A DNA stretch of 64,000 bases from Dyella sp. SG609 (GCF_012275375.1 NZ_JAAZQJ010000001.1:730732-794731); one strand, 5' to 3'. Shown: positions 28,725 through 37,632, counted from the first letter of the stretch. Made by a program: numbers and translations. The notes: a model not told the origin generated them from the sequence alone.

Positions 28725-30210
28725 CCCGGCTTTCCAGCAGCGGGCGGCCTTCGCCGATGAATTCGGGCGTACCTGTCAGCACGCCGCGGAAGTTGGCCAG
28801 CGGCTCGCCGACGCGCAGGCCCCGGCCGTCGATGAAGAGCTCGCGGATGGTGTCCTCGTGCTTGCCGCTGCGGTTCTTGATCACCGAGATGGCCTTGCGG
28901 ATGCGTCCCTTCGCTTCGAAAAAGCGCAGCAGGATCACCGTGTCCGCGATATAGGACACATTGAGCTGGCCGGTATCCAGGCTTCCCACCAGGCCGAACA
29001 GCGGGTTGATCAGGAAGGTGGTCACGCCGGACTGATTGAGGAAGGCCAGCAGCTCGTGCATCTGCAGCAGCAGGTGCTTCTCCTGCGGCATGGCCGAGAG
29101 ATAGCCGTTGAGGCTGTCGATCACCACCATCTTGCATTGCTGTTCCCGCACCGCGCGGAACACCCGCCAGGTGAATTCGCCGGGCGACATTTCCGCGGGA
29201 TCGACCTGGACGACGTCGAGCAGGCCTTGCTCGATGTAGCGGGAGAGCGGGATGCCCATCGTTTCCGCGCGGCCGAGCAGGGTGCTGATGCGCTCGTCGA
29301 ATTCATAGACCTGGCAATGCTCGCCGCGCGCGCAGGCGGCGCCGACGTACTGCAGGGCCAGCGTGGTCTTGCCGGTGCCGGCGGGGCCGGTGAGCAGGGT
29401 GCTGGTGCCGCGCAGGAAACCGCCGCCGGTAAGCGCATCCAGCTGCGGCACGCCGCTGAGGGTGGCCTCGTTGTCGAAGGGCACGTGATGCCCGGCGGCG
29501 ACCAGCCGCGGATATACCTGCACGCCGCCGGTATGGATGCTCAGGTCGTGGTAGCCGGCGATGAAGGACTGTCCGCGCAGCTTCTGCACCTGCAGGCGCC
29601 GCCGCGCCGCGCCGAACTCCAGCGCGAAGCGTTCCAGCGAGATCACGCCGTGGCTGATGCTGTGCAGATGCGTGTCGCGGTCGCGGCCTTCGCTGGTGAG
29701 GTCGTCGATGAACAGCACCGTGGTGTTGAGCGGCGCGAAGAACTGCTTGAGTGCCAGCACCTGGCGGCGGTAGCGCAGCGGATCCTGCGCGAGCAGGCGC
29801 AGTTCGGACAGGCTGTCGAAGACCACGCGCACGGGTTCGATCCGCGCCACTTCCTGCCGGATCAGGCGGACGGTTTCGCCCAGCTCCACTTCCCAGGAAT
29901 GGAACACCGACTGGTTGCGTCCCTCGCCGAGCACTTCTTCCACCGACGACAGTTCGAACAGGTCGATGCCGTGCAGATCCCAGCCATGCGAAGCGGCGAC
30001 CTCGACGAGCTCTTCGGCGGTTTCCGACAAGGTGATGTAGAGGCAGCGCTCGCCCGACTTGACGCCTTCGAGCAGGAACTGCAGCGAGAGCGTGGTCTTG
30101 CCGGAACCCGGCTGTCCTTCGAGCAGATAGAGATGGCCGGTCGGAAGTCCACCCTGCAGCACGGCATCGAGGCCGGGCACGCCGAAACGACAGCGGGAAG
30201 AGACGGGCAT
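28717..30210 (-). CDS. KaiC-like tandem RecA-fold ATPase
   Basis: A 497-residue protein with two KaiC/RecA modules. Module 1 has Walker A GQPGSGKTT (32-40) and Walker B VVFDSLSEL; module 2 has GPAGTGKTT (about 270) and MVVIDSLNGYLSAM. GVPGLDAVLQGGLPTGHLYL and GVPQLDALTGGGFLRGTSTL are the KaiC domain openings. KaiC family members outside cyanobacteria act as ATP-dependent signalling switches; kaiA and kaiB are not present here. Its translation is coupled to the hybrid kinase, so it likely feeds a signal to it (inference). The ATG at 30210 was chosen; the in-frame upstream extension has no KaiC homology. Confidence 0.9.
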   Translation of the reverse strand: MPVSSRCRFGVPGLDAVLQGGLPTGHLYLLEGQPGSGKTTLSLQFLLEGVKSGERCLYITLSETAEELVEVAASHGWDLHGIDLFELSSVEEVLGEGRNQSVFHSWEVELGETVRLIRQEVARIEPVRVVFDSLSELRLLAQDPLRYRRQVLALKQFFAPLNTTVLFIDDLTSEGRDRDTHLHSISHGVISLERFALEFGAARRRLQVQKLRGQSFIAGYHDLSIHTGGVQVYPRLVAAGHHVPFDNEATLSGVPQLDALTGGGFLRGTSTLLTGPAGTGKTTLALQYVGAACARGEHCQVYEFDERISTLLGRAETMGIPLSRYIEQGLLDVVQVDPAEMSPGEFTWRVFRAVREQQCKMVVIDSLNGYLSAMPQEKHLLLQMHELLAFLNQSGVTTFLINPLFGLVGSLDTGQLNVSYIADTVILLRFFEAKGRIRKAISVIKNRSGKHEDTIRELFIDGRGLRVGEPLANFRGVLTGTPEFIGEGRPLLESRDA

Positions 30211-30594
30211 AAGCTCATCCAGTGGTGCGGGGGGCCTATTCTTGGGAAGCAGCCGAAGAAATCCGTGGGGACACCGTGAAAGCTGCGTAGACATTTACCG
30301 CGAATGGCGCGGCTGCGCCGATACGGCGCGACGCACGGCTGGCCTCCCATGACGCGGCGCCGGCCCCAAATCACCTGGGTTTGCGGCCGCGGATACGGAT
30401 ACTGAAGCCATTCCGTGACCGGCCGCACGCATGCATTGCGTGTATCCGCACGGTTCGATGCGATGTCCCGCACGCTTCGGTTGGCAGGCTTTCGAGCTCG
30501 CTGCTGCGATCATCGCTACCCATGCGCCTTCCCGTGTTGCTGTTGCCGGGATACCAGGCGCGCCGTCGTCTCCGAGCATGTTCTTCTGGCCGCC
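30211..30594. other. divergent intergenic region, KaiC-like / esterase-like genes
   Basis: A 384-bp non-coding gap between divergent genes. It contains a small inverted repeat CACGCA-TGCAT-TGCGTG at 30427-30443 that might be an operator. I see no convincing ORF, RNA gene or clear -10/-35 pair. Confidence 0.4.
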
Positions 30595-31365
30595 ATGTCA
30601 CGTCATACCTCTCTGCTTGCACGGGAACGGATCCCGCCGCTTCGTGACCAGGGATTGGAATGGATCGACGATCCCCGTTTCGCGTTTCCCTTCCTGCTGC
30701 GCAAGGGCGGCTACGGCTATGTCGCGTCGCTGCTCGTGCTGCTGCACGAGGCGGGCGGCAGCGAAACGCAGTTCGCCGCGGTGGCCGAAGGTGTCGCCGA
30801 AGGCGTGGCGGTGGTGATGCCGCGCGCCTGCGTGCCCTTGCGGCGCGGCGCGTTCGCGTGGGATATGGCGGCGCTCGATGCGGGCGACCAGGCGATGAGC
30901 CCGGCGTTCCGTGCCAGCCTCGAGGGCATGCTCGGTTTCGTCGGCATGCTGCAGGCGTGGCTGGGCGTGGATGCCTCGCGCACCGCGGTCGCGGGTTTCG
31001 GCCAGGGCGGCCTGCTGGCGGCGTCGATGGCGCTGGATGCGAGCCGGCCCGCGCATGGGCTGGGCTTGCTGGGCGGGCGCCTGCCGGCGCCGGGCGAGCT
31101 GCTGGAGATGGGAGCGGAACAGGGGCATCTGCACGTGTTCGTCGGGCATGGCGTGCTGGACGAGCAGATACCGCTGGAGCACGCGGAGCACACCGTGGTG
31201 CAGCTGTCGCGCCATGGCGCCGCCTGCCGGCAGCGGCGCTATCTGGCCAAGCACGAATTGACGCCGCAGATGCGCGGCGACTTCAGGGCGTGGTTCAACG
31301 AGTCGTGGCTGGACCGCACCGTGCTGGCTTCGCCGCTCAAGGGCGGTACGCGCCTGTTCGGTTGA
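30595..31365 (+). CDS. alpha/beta-hydrolase-fold esterase homologue lacking the Ser nucleophile
   Basis: A 256-residue protein resembling phospholipase/carboxylesterases (LVLLHEAGGSETQFAAVAEG, AWDMAALDAG, then the nucleophile-elbow region AVAGFGQGGLLAASMAL). In the family the elbow is GFSQGG; here the codon is GGC, giving Gly instead of Ser. The acid loop (VGHGVLDEQIPLEHAE) and a possible His (KHELTPQM) remain. The protein is therefore probably inactive as a classical Ser hydrolase, or uses another residue. The ATG at 30595 is followed by a hydrophilic N-terminus without signal peptide. A strong intrinsic terminator at 31383 follows. Confidence 0.7.
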   Translation: MSRHTSLLARERIPPLRDQGLEWIDDPRFAFPFLLRKGGYGYVASLLVLLHEAGGSETQFAAVAEGVAEGVAVVMPRACVPLRRGAFAWDMAALDAGDQAMSPAFRASLEGMLGFVGMLQAWLGVDASRTAVAGFGQGGLLAASMALDASRPAHGLGLLGGRLPAPGELLEMGAEQGHLHVFVGHGVLDEQIPLEHAEHTVVQLSRHGAACRQRRYLAKHELTPQMRGDFRAWFNESWLDRTVLASPLKGGTRLFG

Positions 31366-31382
31366 TGCGCTGAGTTTTTTGG

Positions 31383-31429
31383 GCCGCGCCGCGCACCGCC
31401 ATCGGCGTTGCGCAGCGCGGCTTTTTTTT
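31383..31429 (+). terminator. intrinsic terminator after the esterase-like gene
   Basis: A GC-rich hairpin with GCCGCGC and GCGCGGC at the base is followed by eight Ts (31422-31429), 17 bases after the stop at 31365. On the minus strand it lies just beyond the AraC stop at 31428, but without a T-run on that side. Confidence 0.75.
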
Positions 31430-32486
31430 ACGCCGCTGCGCGGAAAACCTGGCGCAGCGGCGTGACCTTGGACACCTGTTCCGCCCGGTAGCTGCCGGGC
31501 GCCTTGCCGGTCCAGCGGCGGAAGGCGCGGGCGAAGTTGGCCTGGTCGGTGTAGCCGACCAGGCTGGCGATGTCTTCCAGGCGCAGCGAGGGATTGCTCA
31601 TCGCGCGCAGGGCTTCGCGCTTGCGCACTTCGTCGACCAGGGTGCGGTAGCTCCAGCCTTCTTCCTGCAGCCGGCGCTTCAAGGTGCGGGTGGAGACGCA
31701 CAGCGCCTTGGCGGCGGCTTCGATCGGGAAGCTCAGGTCCAGGCGGCGCTCCAGCAGGTGCTCGACGCGGCCCGCCCAGTCGCCGGGGCGGCGCACGCGC
31801 GCGTGTTCCTGCTCGCACTGCTGCAGCAGCACGTCGAGCACGCCCGCATGCGCGCTGGCGATCGGCGCCGCCAGGCTGGCGCTGGACACGATCAGGCGCA
31901 CCTGGCCCGGATCGCCGGCCAGGGCCGGCATGGGATGGTGGCGCGTGGCGGCCACCGCGCGGCTCAGCGCCCGCGCCGGCAGATACAGCGCCATCGCCTG
32001 CGGCGGCAGCCCGGCCAGCTGCTCGCACAGACCCAGGGTGAAGCCGACGAAGCGGTCCAGCGCGAACGAGCGGCCGGGCAGCAGGGGGTAGAGGTCGCGG
32101 ACGGTGAATTCGACGCCGCCCGGCACCACCGCCTGGCGCAGTTCGAAACCGCCGGCCAGGGTGGGGGCGAAGCGCGCCCACAGCTTCAGCGCCTCGCCCA
32201 GGGTCGGGCAGCTCAGCAGGGCGAAGCCGAGCACGCCGTGTTCGGCGACCCGGCAGGCGCGGCCGGCCAGGTGGCCGAGTTCCGGTACGCCCAGGCTTTC
32301 TACCCGGGTGCACCACTGGTCATCCAGGCGGAGGGCGACGCTGCCTTCGCTCCCGGCCTGGGCCAGCGGCCGGTCGAGTTCGTCGAAGGCATGCGTGACC
32401 GGTCCGCCGTGGGCGACCAGCAGGCGGCGCAGGGTGAAGGTATGGGCGGCAGGTACGACCAGGCGGTCGGGCGGCATCGGTGACAT
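31428..32486 (-). CDS. AraC-family regulator with N-terminal Arabinose_bd-type domain
   Basis: A 352-residue regulator of the OruR/ArgR-like AraC group: N-terminal ligand-type domain (residues ~20-210, with LGHLAGRACRVAEHGVLGFA and EALKLWARFAPTL), then the C-terminal AraC HTH (PIEAAAKALCVSTRTLKRRL, RLEDIASLVGYTDQANFARA, FRRWTGKAPGSYR). It probably responds to a small hydrophobic or amino-acid ligand. Starts at 32486 or 32477 are both possible. It is divergent from the winged-helix/TPR regulator and converges on the esterase-like gene. Confidence 0.88.
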   Translation of the reverse strand: MSPMPPDRLVVPAAHTFTLRRLLVAHGGPVTHAFDELDRPLAQAGSEGSVALRLDDQWCTRVESLGVPELGHLAGRACRVAEHGVLGFALLSCPTLGEALKLWARFAPTLAGGFELRQAVVPGGVEFTVRDLYPLLPGRSFALDRFVGFTLGLCEQLAGLPPQAMALYLPARALSRAVAATRHHPMPALAGDPGQVRLIVSSASLAAPIASAHAGVLDVLLQQCEQEHARVRRPGDWAGRVEHLLERRLDLSFPIEAAAKALCVSTRTLKRRLQEEGWSYRTLVDEVRKREALRAMSNPSLRLEDIASLVGYTDQANFARAFRRWTGKAPGSYRAEQVSKVTPLRQVFRAAA

Positions 32487-32704
32487 CGCGGTCTCCAGCT
32501 CTCCGCGGGCTGCGGAGCGATGAGACGCAAGTCTCGATTTCTACGCCGGATTGGCATTCGCGAGGGATGAACGAAGCATGCGTTTTCGATGTGCAGGGGG
32601 TTCTATATAAAGGAGTAGCGCCCCCCCGGGCTTGCTCCGAGGGGCTGCGCGGCGGACTTTTGCCACAGCCCACCGAAAGCGCCCCGGCCGTATCATGCGC
32701 GCCC

Positions 32705-35041
32705 ATGCAGAAACCCGTTTATGTCATCGGCCGGTTCCGCCTGGATCCGCTGGCCCGCGAGCTGCGGCGGGACGGCGAGCTGGTCACCCTCCCGGCCAGC
32801 GCCTTCGATTGCCTGGTCTACCTGGTCGAGCACCGGCAGCGGCCGGTTGGCAAGGACGAGCTGATCGCGGCCGTCTGGGGCCGCACCGAAGTCAGCGACA
32901 ACCTGCTGGCGCAGCACATCGTGCGCTTGCGCCGGCTGTGGGAAGGCGATGTCTCGTGCATCCGCACGGTGCCGCGGGTGGGTTACCACTGGGTGGCCGA
33001 GACCGCCGTCGAGACGGTCGAGCCGGACGCTCCCGTGCACGAACGCGGCGAGCCCGAACACACCGCGGCCGCGGAGGACGCCGCCGCCGTCGCGGACCTG
33101 CCCGCGCCGCCGCGCCGGCGCCGATCCGCCTGGATCGCCGGCCTGGCCCTCGCCGCCTGCGCGCTGCTTGCCGCCGGCTGGTGGTGGTGGCATGCGCGCG
33201 GGCCGGCGCCGGCCTCATCCGCGTCCGCGCCGGCGGCGCTGGTGGTGGTGCTGCCGGCCAAGGTGCAGGCGGAAGGCGAGTGGGGCTGGCTGCGTTACGG
33301 CGTCATGGACATCGTCGCCAATCACGTACGCGCGGCGGGCCTGCGCACGGTGCCCAGCGAAACCGTGGTGGCCCTGTCCCGGGATGGCGCTTTCGGCGAC
33401 GAGGACGAGGGCAAGCGCCCGTTCGACGCCACCTGGCAGGTGGCGCCCGAAGTCAAGTTCCTCGATGGCCGCTGGAGCATTCATCTTGGCCTGCGCTCGG
33501 CGCAAGGGCATGCCGACGCCATTGACGTGATCGCCAAGGACGTACTCGCCGCGGCCAAGCAGGCCTCCGACGCGCTGGTGCGGCGCCTGGGCGTGCCCGG
33601 CGTGGTCGCCGCGCAGTCGCCGACGCCGCTGGACGACTGGCTGTCCAAGGTGGCCGCGGCGCGGCTGGAAAACCAGATCGACCAGGCGCAGAAGGTGCTC
33701 GACGGGGTGCCCGAGGCCTGGCGCGACGATCCGAAGATCGAATACGCCCGCGCCGTTCTCGAATGCGACCGCGGCGAACGCGATGCCTGCGAGAAACGCC
33801 TGCGCGAGCTGCTGGCGCGGCTGGACCAGGAGCACAGCAAGGACCTGGCGCTGCGCGGGCGCGCGCAGCTCACCCTGGCCATGCGCTATGCCGGCGCGGA
33901 GCAGCTGGACAGGGCGGCGCCCCTGCTGGACGGGGCGATCCAGCTGCTGGAGCAGGCCAAGGCCAACGACGAGCTGGCCAATGCCTACCTCAACCGCGCC
34001 TGGCTGGCGCAGTCGCAGGACAAGCTCGACCTGGCCATGACCTACCTGGGCAAGGGCCGCGCGACATACACCCTCACCGGCAATGTGTTCGGCATGGCGC
34101 GCGCCGATTTCGACATGGGCCTGATCGCCGCCAAGCAGGGCCAGCTCGACAGCGCCATGGTTTTCCTGCAGCGCGCCTACGACCAGGATGCGCGCTATGG
34201 CGCGCGCACCATGCTGCCGGCCGAGCTGGACGGCATGGCCAGCGTGGCCAAGCAGCAACTGAAGTACCGCGACGAGCTGGCCATCACCGACCGCTTCTGG
34301 CCGCTGAGCGCCGACCTGGTCGACGTGCACATGCGCCGCGAGCTCACCTTCGTGCGCGCCATCGCGCTGGCCGACAACGGCCGCATGCTGGAAGCCTCCT
34401 CGCTGGCGCATCAGCTGCTGCGCGAGATCGATCCGCGCGAAGACGCCATGCTCGCCGCCGAAGTGCCGGCCCTGCTGGCGCAGATGGCCTGGGAGATGGG
34501 CGACGACGCCGAGGCGGTGCGCCAGGCCAGGCAGGCCATGGCGCAGCAGGATGGCCTGGACCAGCAGGACCGCTCCGCCGCCTGGCTGGTGCTGGTGCGC
34601 GCGCTGGCGCGTGGCGGCCATGCCGACGAGGCCGCGAAGGAAGCCGAGCGCTTCGCGGCCTGGGCCGGGAAGCAGCCGCCCGGCGACGGCGACTGGCCGC
34701 CGCTGTATGCGGACCTGGCCCAGGCGGAGCTGGTGGCCGCGAAAGATGCACCGCGCGGCCTGGTTCTGCTGGAAGGCCTGCTGGCGCGTGCGCGCAAGGA
34801 GGGCGTGCCGGCCTTGATCGTCGACGTCGGCAGCTCGTATGCCGCGGCCTTGCTCAAGGCCGGGCAGGCGGACCAGGCGCTGACCGTCAGCGGCACGCTG
34901 TCGGCCTGGGCGCAGGACGACGTGCGCGTGGTGGCGCTGGAGGCGCGCATCTACCAGGCGCTGGGCCACGACGATGCGCGCGACAAGGCGCTGCAGCGCG
35001 CCCGGCTGCTGGCCGGCGAACGTCCGCTGCCATCGCACTGA
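32705..35041 (+). CDS. membrane-anchored winged-helix regulator with TPR-like C-terminus
   Basis: A 778-residue CadC-like architecture. Residues 1-~100 are an OmpR/CadC winged helix (IGRFRLDPLARELRRDGELV, LIAAVWGRTEVSDNLLAQHI, IRTVPRVGYHW). A Pro/Arg-rich linker leads to one transmembrane helix (WIAGLALAACALLAAGWWWW, ~139-159). The remainder is periplasmic and mainly helical, with TPR-like repeats from ~360 onward (LRGRAQLTLAMRYAGAEQLD, LANAYLNRAWLAQSQDKLDL, FDMGLIAAKQGQLDSAMVFL). Such proteins are numerous in Xanthomonadales and sense envelope signals without phosphorylation. An AT-rich TTCTATATAAAGGAG stretch at 32611-32625 may hold the -10 box. The start at 32705 opens exactly at the winged-helix domain. 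Confidence 0.85.
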   Translation: MQKPVYVIGRFRLDPLARELRRDGELVTLPASAFDCLVYLVEHRQRPVGKDELIAAVWGRTEVSDNLLAQHIVRLRRLWEGDVSCIRTVPRVGYHWVAETAVETVEPDAPVHERGEPEHTAAAEDAAAVADLPAPPRRRRSAWIAGLALAACALLAAGWWWWHARGPAPASSASAPAALVVVLPAKVQAEGEWGWLRYGVMDIVANHVRAAGLRTVPSETVVALSRDGAFGDEDEGKRPFDATWQVAPEVKFLDGRWSIHLGLRSAQGHADAIDVIAKDVLAAAKQASDALVRRLGVPGVVAAQSPTPLDDWLSKVAAARLENQIDQAQKVLDGVPEAWRDDPKIEYARAVLECDRGERDACEKRLRELLARLDQEHSKDLALRGRAQLTLAMRYAGAEQLDRAAPLLDGAIQLLEQAKANDELANAYLNRAWLAQSQDKLDLAMTYLGKGRATYTLTGNVFGMARADFDMGLIAAKQGQLDSAMVFLQRAYDQDARYGARTMLPAELDGMASVAKQQLKYRDELAITDRFWPLSADLVDVHMRRELTFVRAIALADNGRMLEASSLAHQLLREIDPREDAMLAAEVPALLAQMAWEMGDDAEAVRQARQAMAQQDGLDQQDRSAAWLVLVRALARGGHADEAAKEAERFAAWAGKQPPGDGDWPPLYADLAQAELVAAKDAPRGLVLLEGLLARARKEGVPALIVDVGSSYAAALLKAGQADQALTVSGTLSAWAQDDVRVVALEARIYQALGHDDARDKALQRARLLAGERPLPSH

Positions 35042-35374
35042 AACGCTGACCGGCAATTGGCCCGTGCTGACATGGCCGGGCCGGCACCCCGGCACTAGCC
35101 TGTATCCACCTCGCACTGGCCCCACCTCCGGGTATCCACTCCCACCGGAGACAGCCGTGGAGGAAGCGGCGCCAACAGGGCGCGCAACGGTCTGCCGGCG
35201 CCGCGTTTTCCATAAACCGTTCTATCCGCCCGGGGAGGATGCTCCGGTCCGGACCGCCGCCTAGCCCTCGCCCCCGGGGACTTCGATGACGGTCGGGTTG
35301 CGGGTAATGACGGAGCCTCCCTAGGCTGTGGGCAGTGCAATGAAACCTCCGACTCATTGGCTGTACCGTTCGAA
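35042..35374 (+). ncRNA. possible 3'-UTR or intergenic small RNA ahead of a strong terminator
   Basis: A 333-base stretch without a convincing gene follows the TPR regulator and ends in an intrinsic terminator at 35375. A possible promoter (TTGCGG, then TAATGA) near 35298-35310 would give a ~90-base transcript. The only ORF there, 28 codons from the ATG at 35340, runs through the terminator and is unlikely to be translated. This is a weak proposal based on the isolated terminator. Confidence 0.2.
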
Positions 35375-35404
35375 CCGGCGACCTACCATCGCCGGTTTTT
35401 TTTG
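35375..35404 (+). terminator. intrinsic terminator
   Basis: CCGGCGA, a 7-base loop, TCGCCGG, then nine bases of T-rich tail beginning at 35396: a textbook rho-independent terminator. It ends the TPR-regulator transcript or a short RNA of its own. Confidence 0.8.
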
Positions 35405-35562
35405 CGCGGCGCACCGTCGCGCCTGACTGCCGCCACCGCTGTTGGACGCATCGCTTTTGCGAAATCGCACAGCGCCTCTTATGTTTTTCCCTGGATCGAT
35501 TGAAGGGCATCTTGCCCCCTGACTAGTCTCGCGCCGGGCGCAGCCAGGGCCGGATACCGGCT

Positions 35563-36333
35563 GTGTCCGACGACATCGATGCGGCATGGATGCGGCCATG
35601 CCTGGGGGTAGCGCGGTTGATCGAAGACAAGGGCGGCAAGACGCCCATCGGCGTGGTCGTCGCCGACCATGACGCACGCTTGCGTGAGGAAGAACTGCTG
35701 CCCGGCCTGGCCGCCCACGGCTTCGAGCCGGTCGGCGTCGGTTCCGCGGCCGCGCTGTACCGCTCGCTGGTCGGCGACCGCTACGACCTGGTCGTGCTGG
35801 GCGCGAACCTGCCCGACGAGAACGGCCTGGCCGTGGCCCGCCATCTGCGCCGCCACTCTTCGCTGGGCATCGCCATGCTGCTGGAGCTGCCGCCGCCGCG
35901 CGGCCACCAGGAAGCGCTGCAGGCCGGCGCCGACGTGTGCTTCGCCAAGCCGGTGGAAACCGAAACCCTGGCCATCTCGCTGCGGAATCTCGCCGCGCGC
36001 GTGGGCGGCGTGGCGGCGCGCGCGCGCAGCGGGATCGACTGGTCGTTGAAGGCCGACGGCTGGCAACTGGCGGCACCCGGGCGGCGCGCGCTGGCCTTGT
36101 CGATGCCGGAACGGATCATCCTCAAGCGCCTGTTCGCCATGCGCCAGGCGCCGGTGCCGCGCGCCGCGCTGCTGGCGGATCTGCTCGCCGCGCTGGACGA
36201 GTTCGATCCGGCCAGCCTGGAGCGCGTGGTGCACCGCCTGCGCCGGCGCGTGCTGCAGCGGACCGGCTTGCCGCTGCCGCTCGAAGCGATCCGCGGCAGC
36301 GGCTACATGCTGGTGCTGGAGGATGCGGATTAG
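35563..36333 (+). CDS. winged-helix regulator with degenerate receiver domain
   Basis: A 256-residue OmpR-like protein. The receiver (residues ~28-140) keeps the fold (VVVADHDARLREEELLPGLA, LPDENGLAVARHLR, FAKPVETETLAI with K129), but the phospho-acceptor position is Gly80 (DLVVLGANLPDENG) and the Thr/Ser position is Glu in MLLELPP. The C-terminal winged helix runs from ~160 (SMPERIILKRLF, LERVVHRLRRRVLQ, IRGSGYML). It cannot be switched by Asp phosphorylation and is probably constitutive or ligand-controlled. The start is GTG at 35563 or ATG at 35590. A paralogue with an intact Asp is encoded at 36886. Confidence 0.8.
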   Translation: MSDDIDAAWMRPCLGVARLIEDKGGKTPIGVVVADHDARLREEELLPGLAAHGFEPVGVGSAAALYRSLVGDRYDLVVLGANLPDENGLAVARHLRRHSSLGIAMLLELPPPRGHQEALQAGADVCFAKPVETETLAISLRNLAARVGGVAARARSGIDWSLKADGWQLAAPGRRALALSMPERIILKRLFAMRQAPVPRAALLADLLAALDEFDPASLERVVHRLRRRVLQRTGLPLPLEAIRGSGYMLVLEDAD

Positions 36334-36471
36334 TGCGAGGCATTGGCGCGATCACGGCATGTTCACTACGCGCCGCACGCATCGCGCGTGATGCCAAGCA
36401 CAGCTTGGAGCGCATGCGCCGCGCAGGGATGGGTGCGCGGGCGCCGGAACGAGAGGCTGGGAAATAAAGCG

Positions 36472-36496
36472 ATATTTGGTGGAATTGTCCAAATAT
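36472..36496. promoter_or_regulatory. AT-rich dyad (8-9-8) in a 552-bp intergenic region
   Basis: ATATTTGG and its exact complement CCAAATAT flank the 9-base spacer TGGAATTGT, inside an AT-rich island (36466-36500) that stands out in this GC-rich DNA. It looks like an operator or promoter zone. The gap 36334-36885 otherwise holds only a doubtful 36-codon ORF (36753-36863), which could be a leader peptide. Confidence 0.4.
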
Positions 36497-36885
36497 TTTC
36501 CTTCCGTTAGCTTGCCCCGCATGGACGCGGAACATGCGGAAGCGGCCTGCATCCATGCAACCTGTCTGTCGTCGTGTGACCTGAGGAAGGCTTCCGACGA
36601 ATAGGCGCGCGCGCTCCCGGATGGAGCGTGGCGGCAAGGGGTGTTACCGGGGGAATGGCAGGGGCGCGTTGCGTTCCGCGCCGCTCCTCCATGTCCCAAC
36701 GGAGGAGCCCGCCCGGCGCTGGCTTTTCCATGCGCATCGGCGGACATCACTCATGAATCTATTCGCAAGCAGGACCCGTCCTATCGTCGCGGCGACCATC
36801 GACGAAGCCGCCGCATCCGCCGCGGCGCATCGTGGGCGCGCCCTCCCGGCGCCGATGCGCTGATGCTTCCGTTCGACGCGCCGCA

Positions 36886-37593
36886 GTGAAACGCCAGGTG
36901 GCCATTGTCACGGGAGATGCCGGCTTGTACGGCGGGCCGGCGCTCGCGCGGTTGCAGGAAGCGGGCTTCGCCGCCACGCCGATGGCGTCGGCGACGGATC
37001 TGTACCGCGCCTGGGTCGGCCAGCTGTTCGACATGGTGGTGGTGGACGTGATGCTGCCCGACGAACACGGCGTGTCGGTGGTGCGGCATCTGCGCAGCAT
37101 GTCGCGCGCCGGCATCGTGCTGTTGACCGGCGCCGGCCCGAAAGAGGGGCCGCTGGATGGCCTGCACGCGGGCGCCGACATGTGCCTGCCCAAGCCGGTC
37201 GACGGCGAACTGCTCGCGGCTGCGCTGACCCGGCTGGCCGAACGGCTGGATCCGGAGCCGGTGCCGCTGGCGCAGTCCTGGCAGTTCGGCGCCGACGACT
37301 GGCAGCTGTGGGCGCCCAATGGCCGCGTCGCGCCGCTGTCCTTCGTCGAGCGGCTGGTGCTGCGCCAGCTGGCCGCGTCGCCGGACGTGCCGGTCAGCAG
37401 GGAACATCTGCTGCGCGTGCTGGAGACCGCCGCGCACGAACCGCGCACCGCGCGGCTGGACCTGCTGGTGCACCGCCTGCGGCGCAAGGTGGAACAGCGC
37501 ACCGGTTTCGAACTGCCGCTGACCTATATGCGCGGCATCGGCTACCTGCTGGACCTGGAGAAGGCCGCGCCGCGCCAGGCATCGAAGTTCTGA
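36886..37593 (+). CDS. OmpR-type response regulator (receiver plus winged helix)
   Basis: A 235-residue regulator related to the one at 35563. The receiver has phospho-acceptor D54 (VVVDVMLPDEHG), T81 in VLLTGAG and K103 in LPKPVDGELL, but only one clear acidic residue (D11) at the metal site. The winged helix follows (FVERLVLRQL, LDLLVHRLRRKVEQRTGFEL, MRGIGYLLDLE). The GTG at 36886 starts directly at the first receiver strand (VKRQVAIVTG); no good upstream start exists and the ribosome-binding site is weak. No kinase is adjacent. Confidence 0.82.
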   Translation: MKRQVAIVTGDAGLYGGPALARLQEAGFAATPMASATDLYRAWVGQLFDMVVVDVMLPDEHGVSVVRHLRSMSRAGIVLLTGAGPKEGPLDGLHAGADMCLPKPVDGELLAAALTRLAERLDPEPVPLAQSWQFGADDWQLWAPNGRVAPLSFVERLVLRQLAASPDVPVSREHLLRVLETAAHEPRTARLDLLVHRLRRKVEQRTGFELPLTYMRGIGYLLDLEKAAPRQASKF

Positions 37594-37632
37594 TCGCGCC
37601 GTGGTGCTGGCGCGCGGTGCTAGCGCGCGGTG

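Noticed and set aside
35368..35389. tRNA T-loop-like GTTCGAACC and GGTCGCC on the minus strand
   Set aside because: The T-stem does not pair correctly and no acceptor, D or anticodon arm is present; not a tRNA or convincing att remnant.
35340..35426. 28-codon ORF starting at the ATG ahead of the terminator
   Set aside because: It runs through the terminator stem and T-run and has no ribosome-binding site.
36753..36863. 36-codon ORF ahead of the response regulator at 36886
   Set aside because: No recognisable motif and a poor ribosome-binding site; at most a leader peptide, so not listed as a gene.
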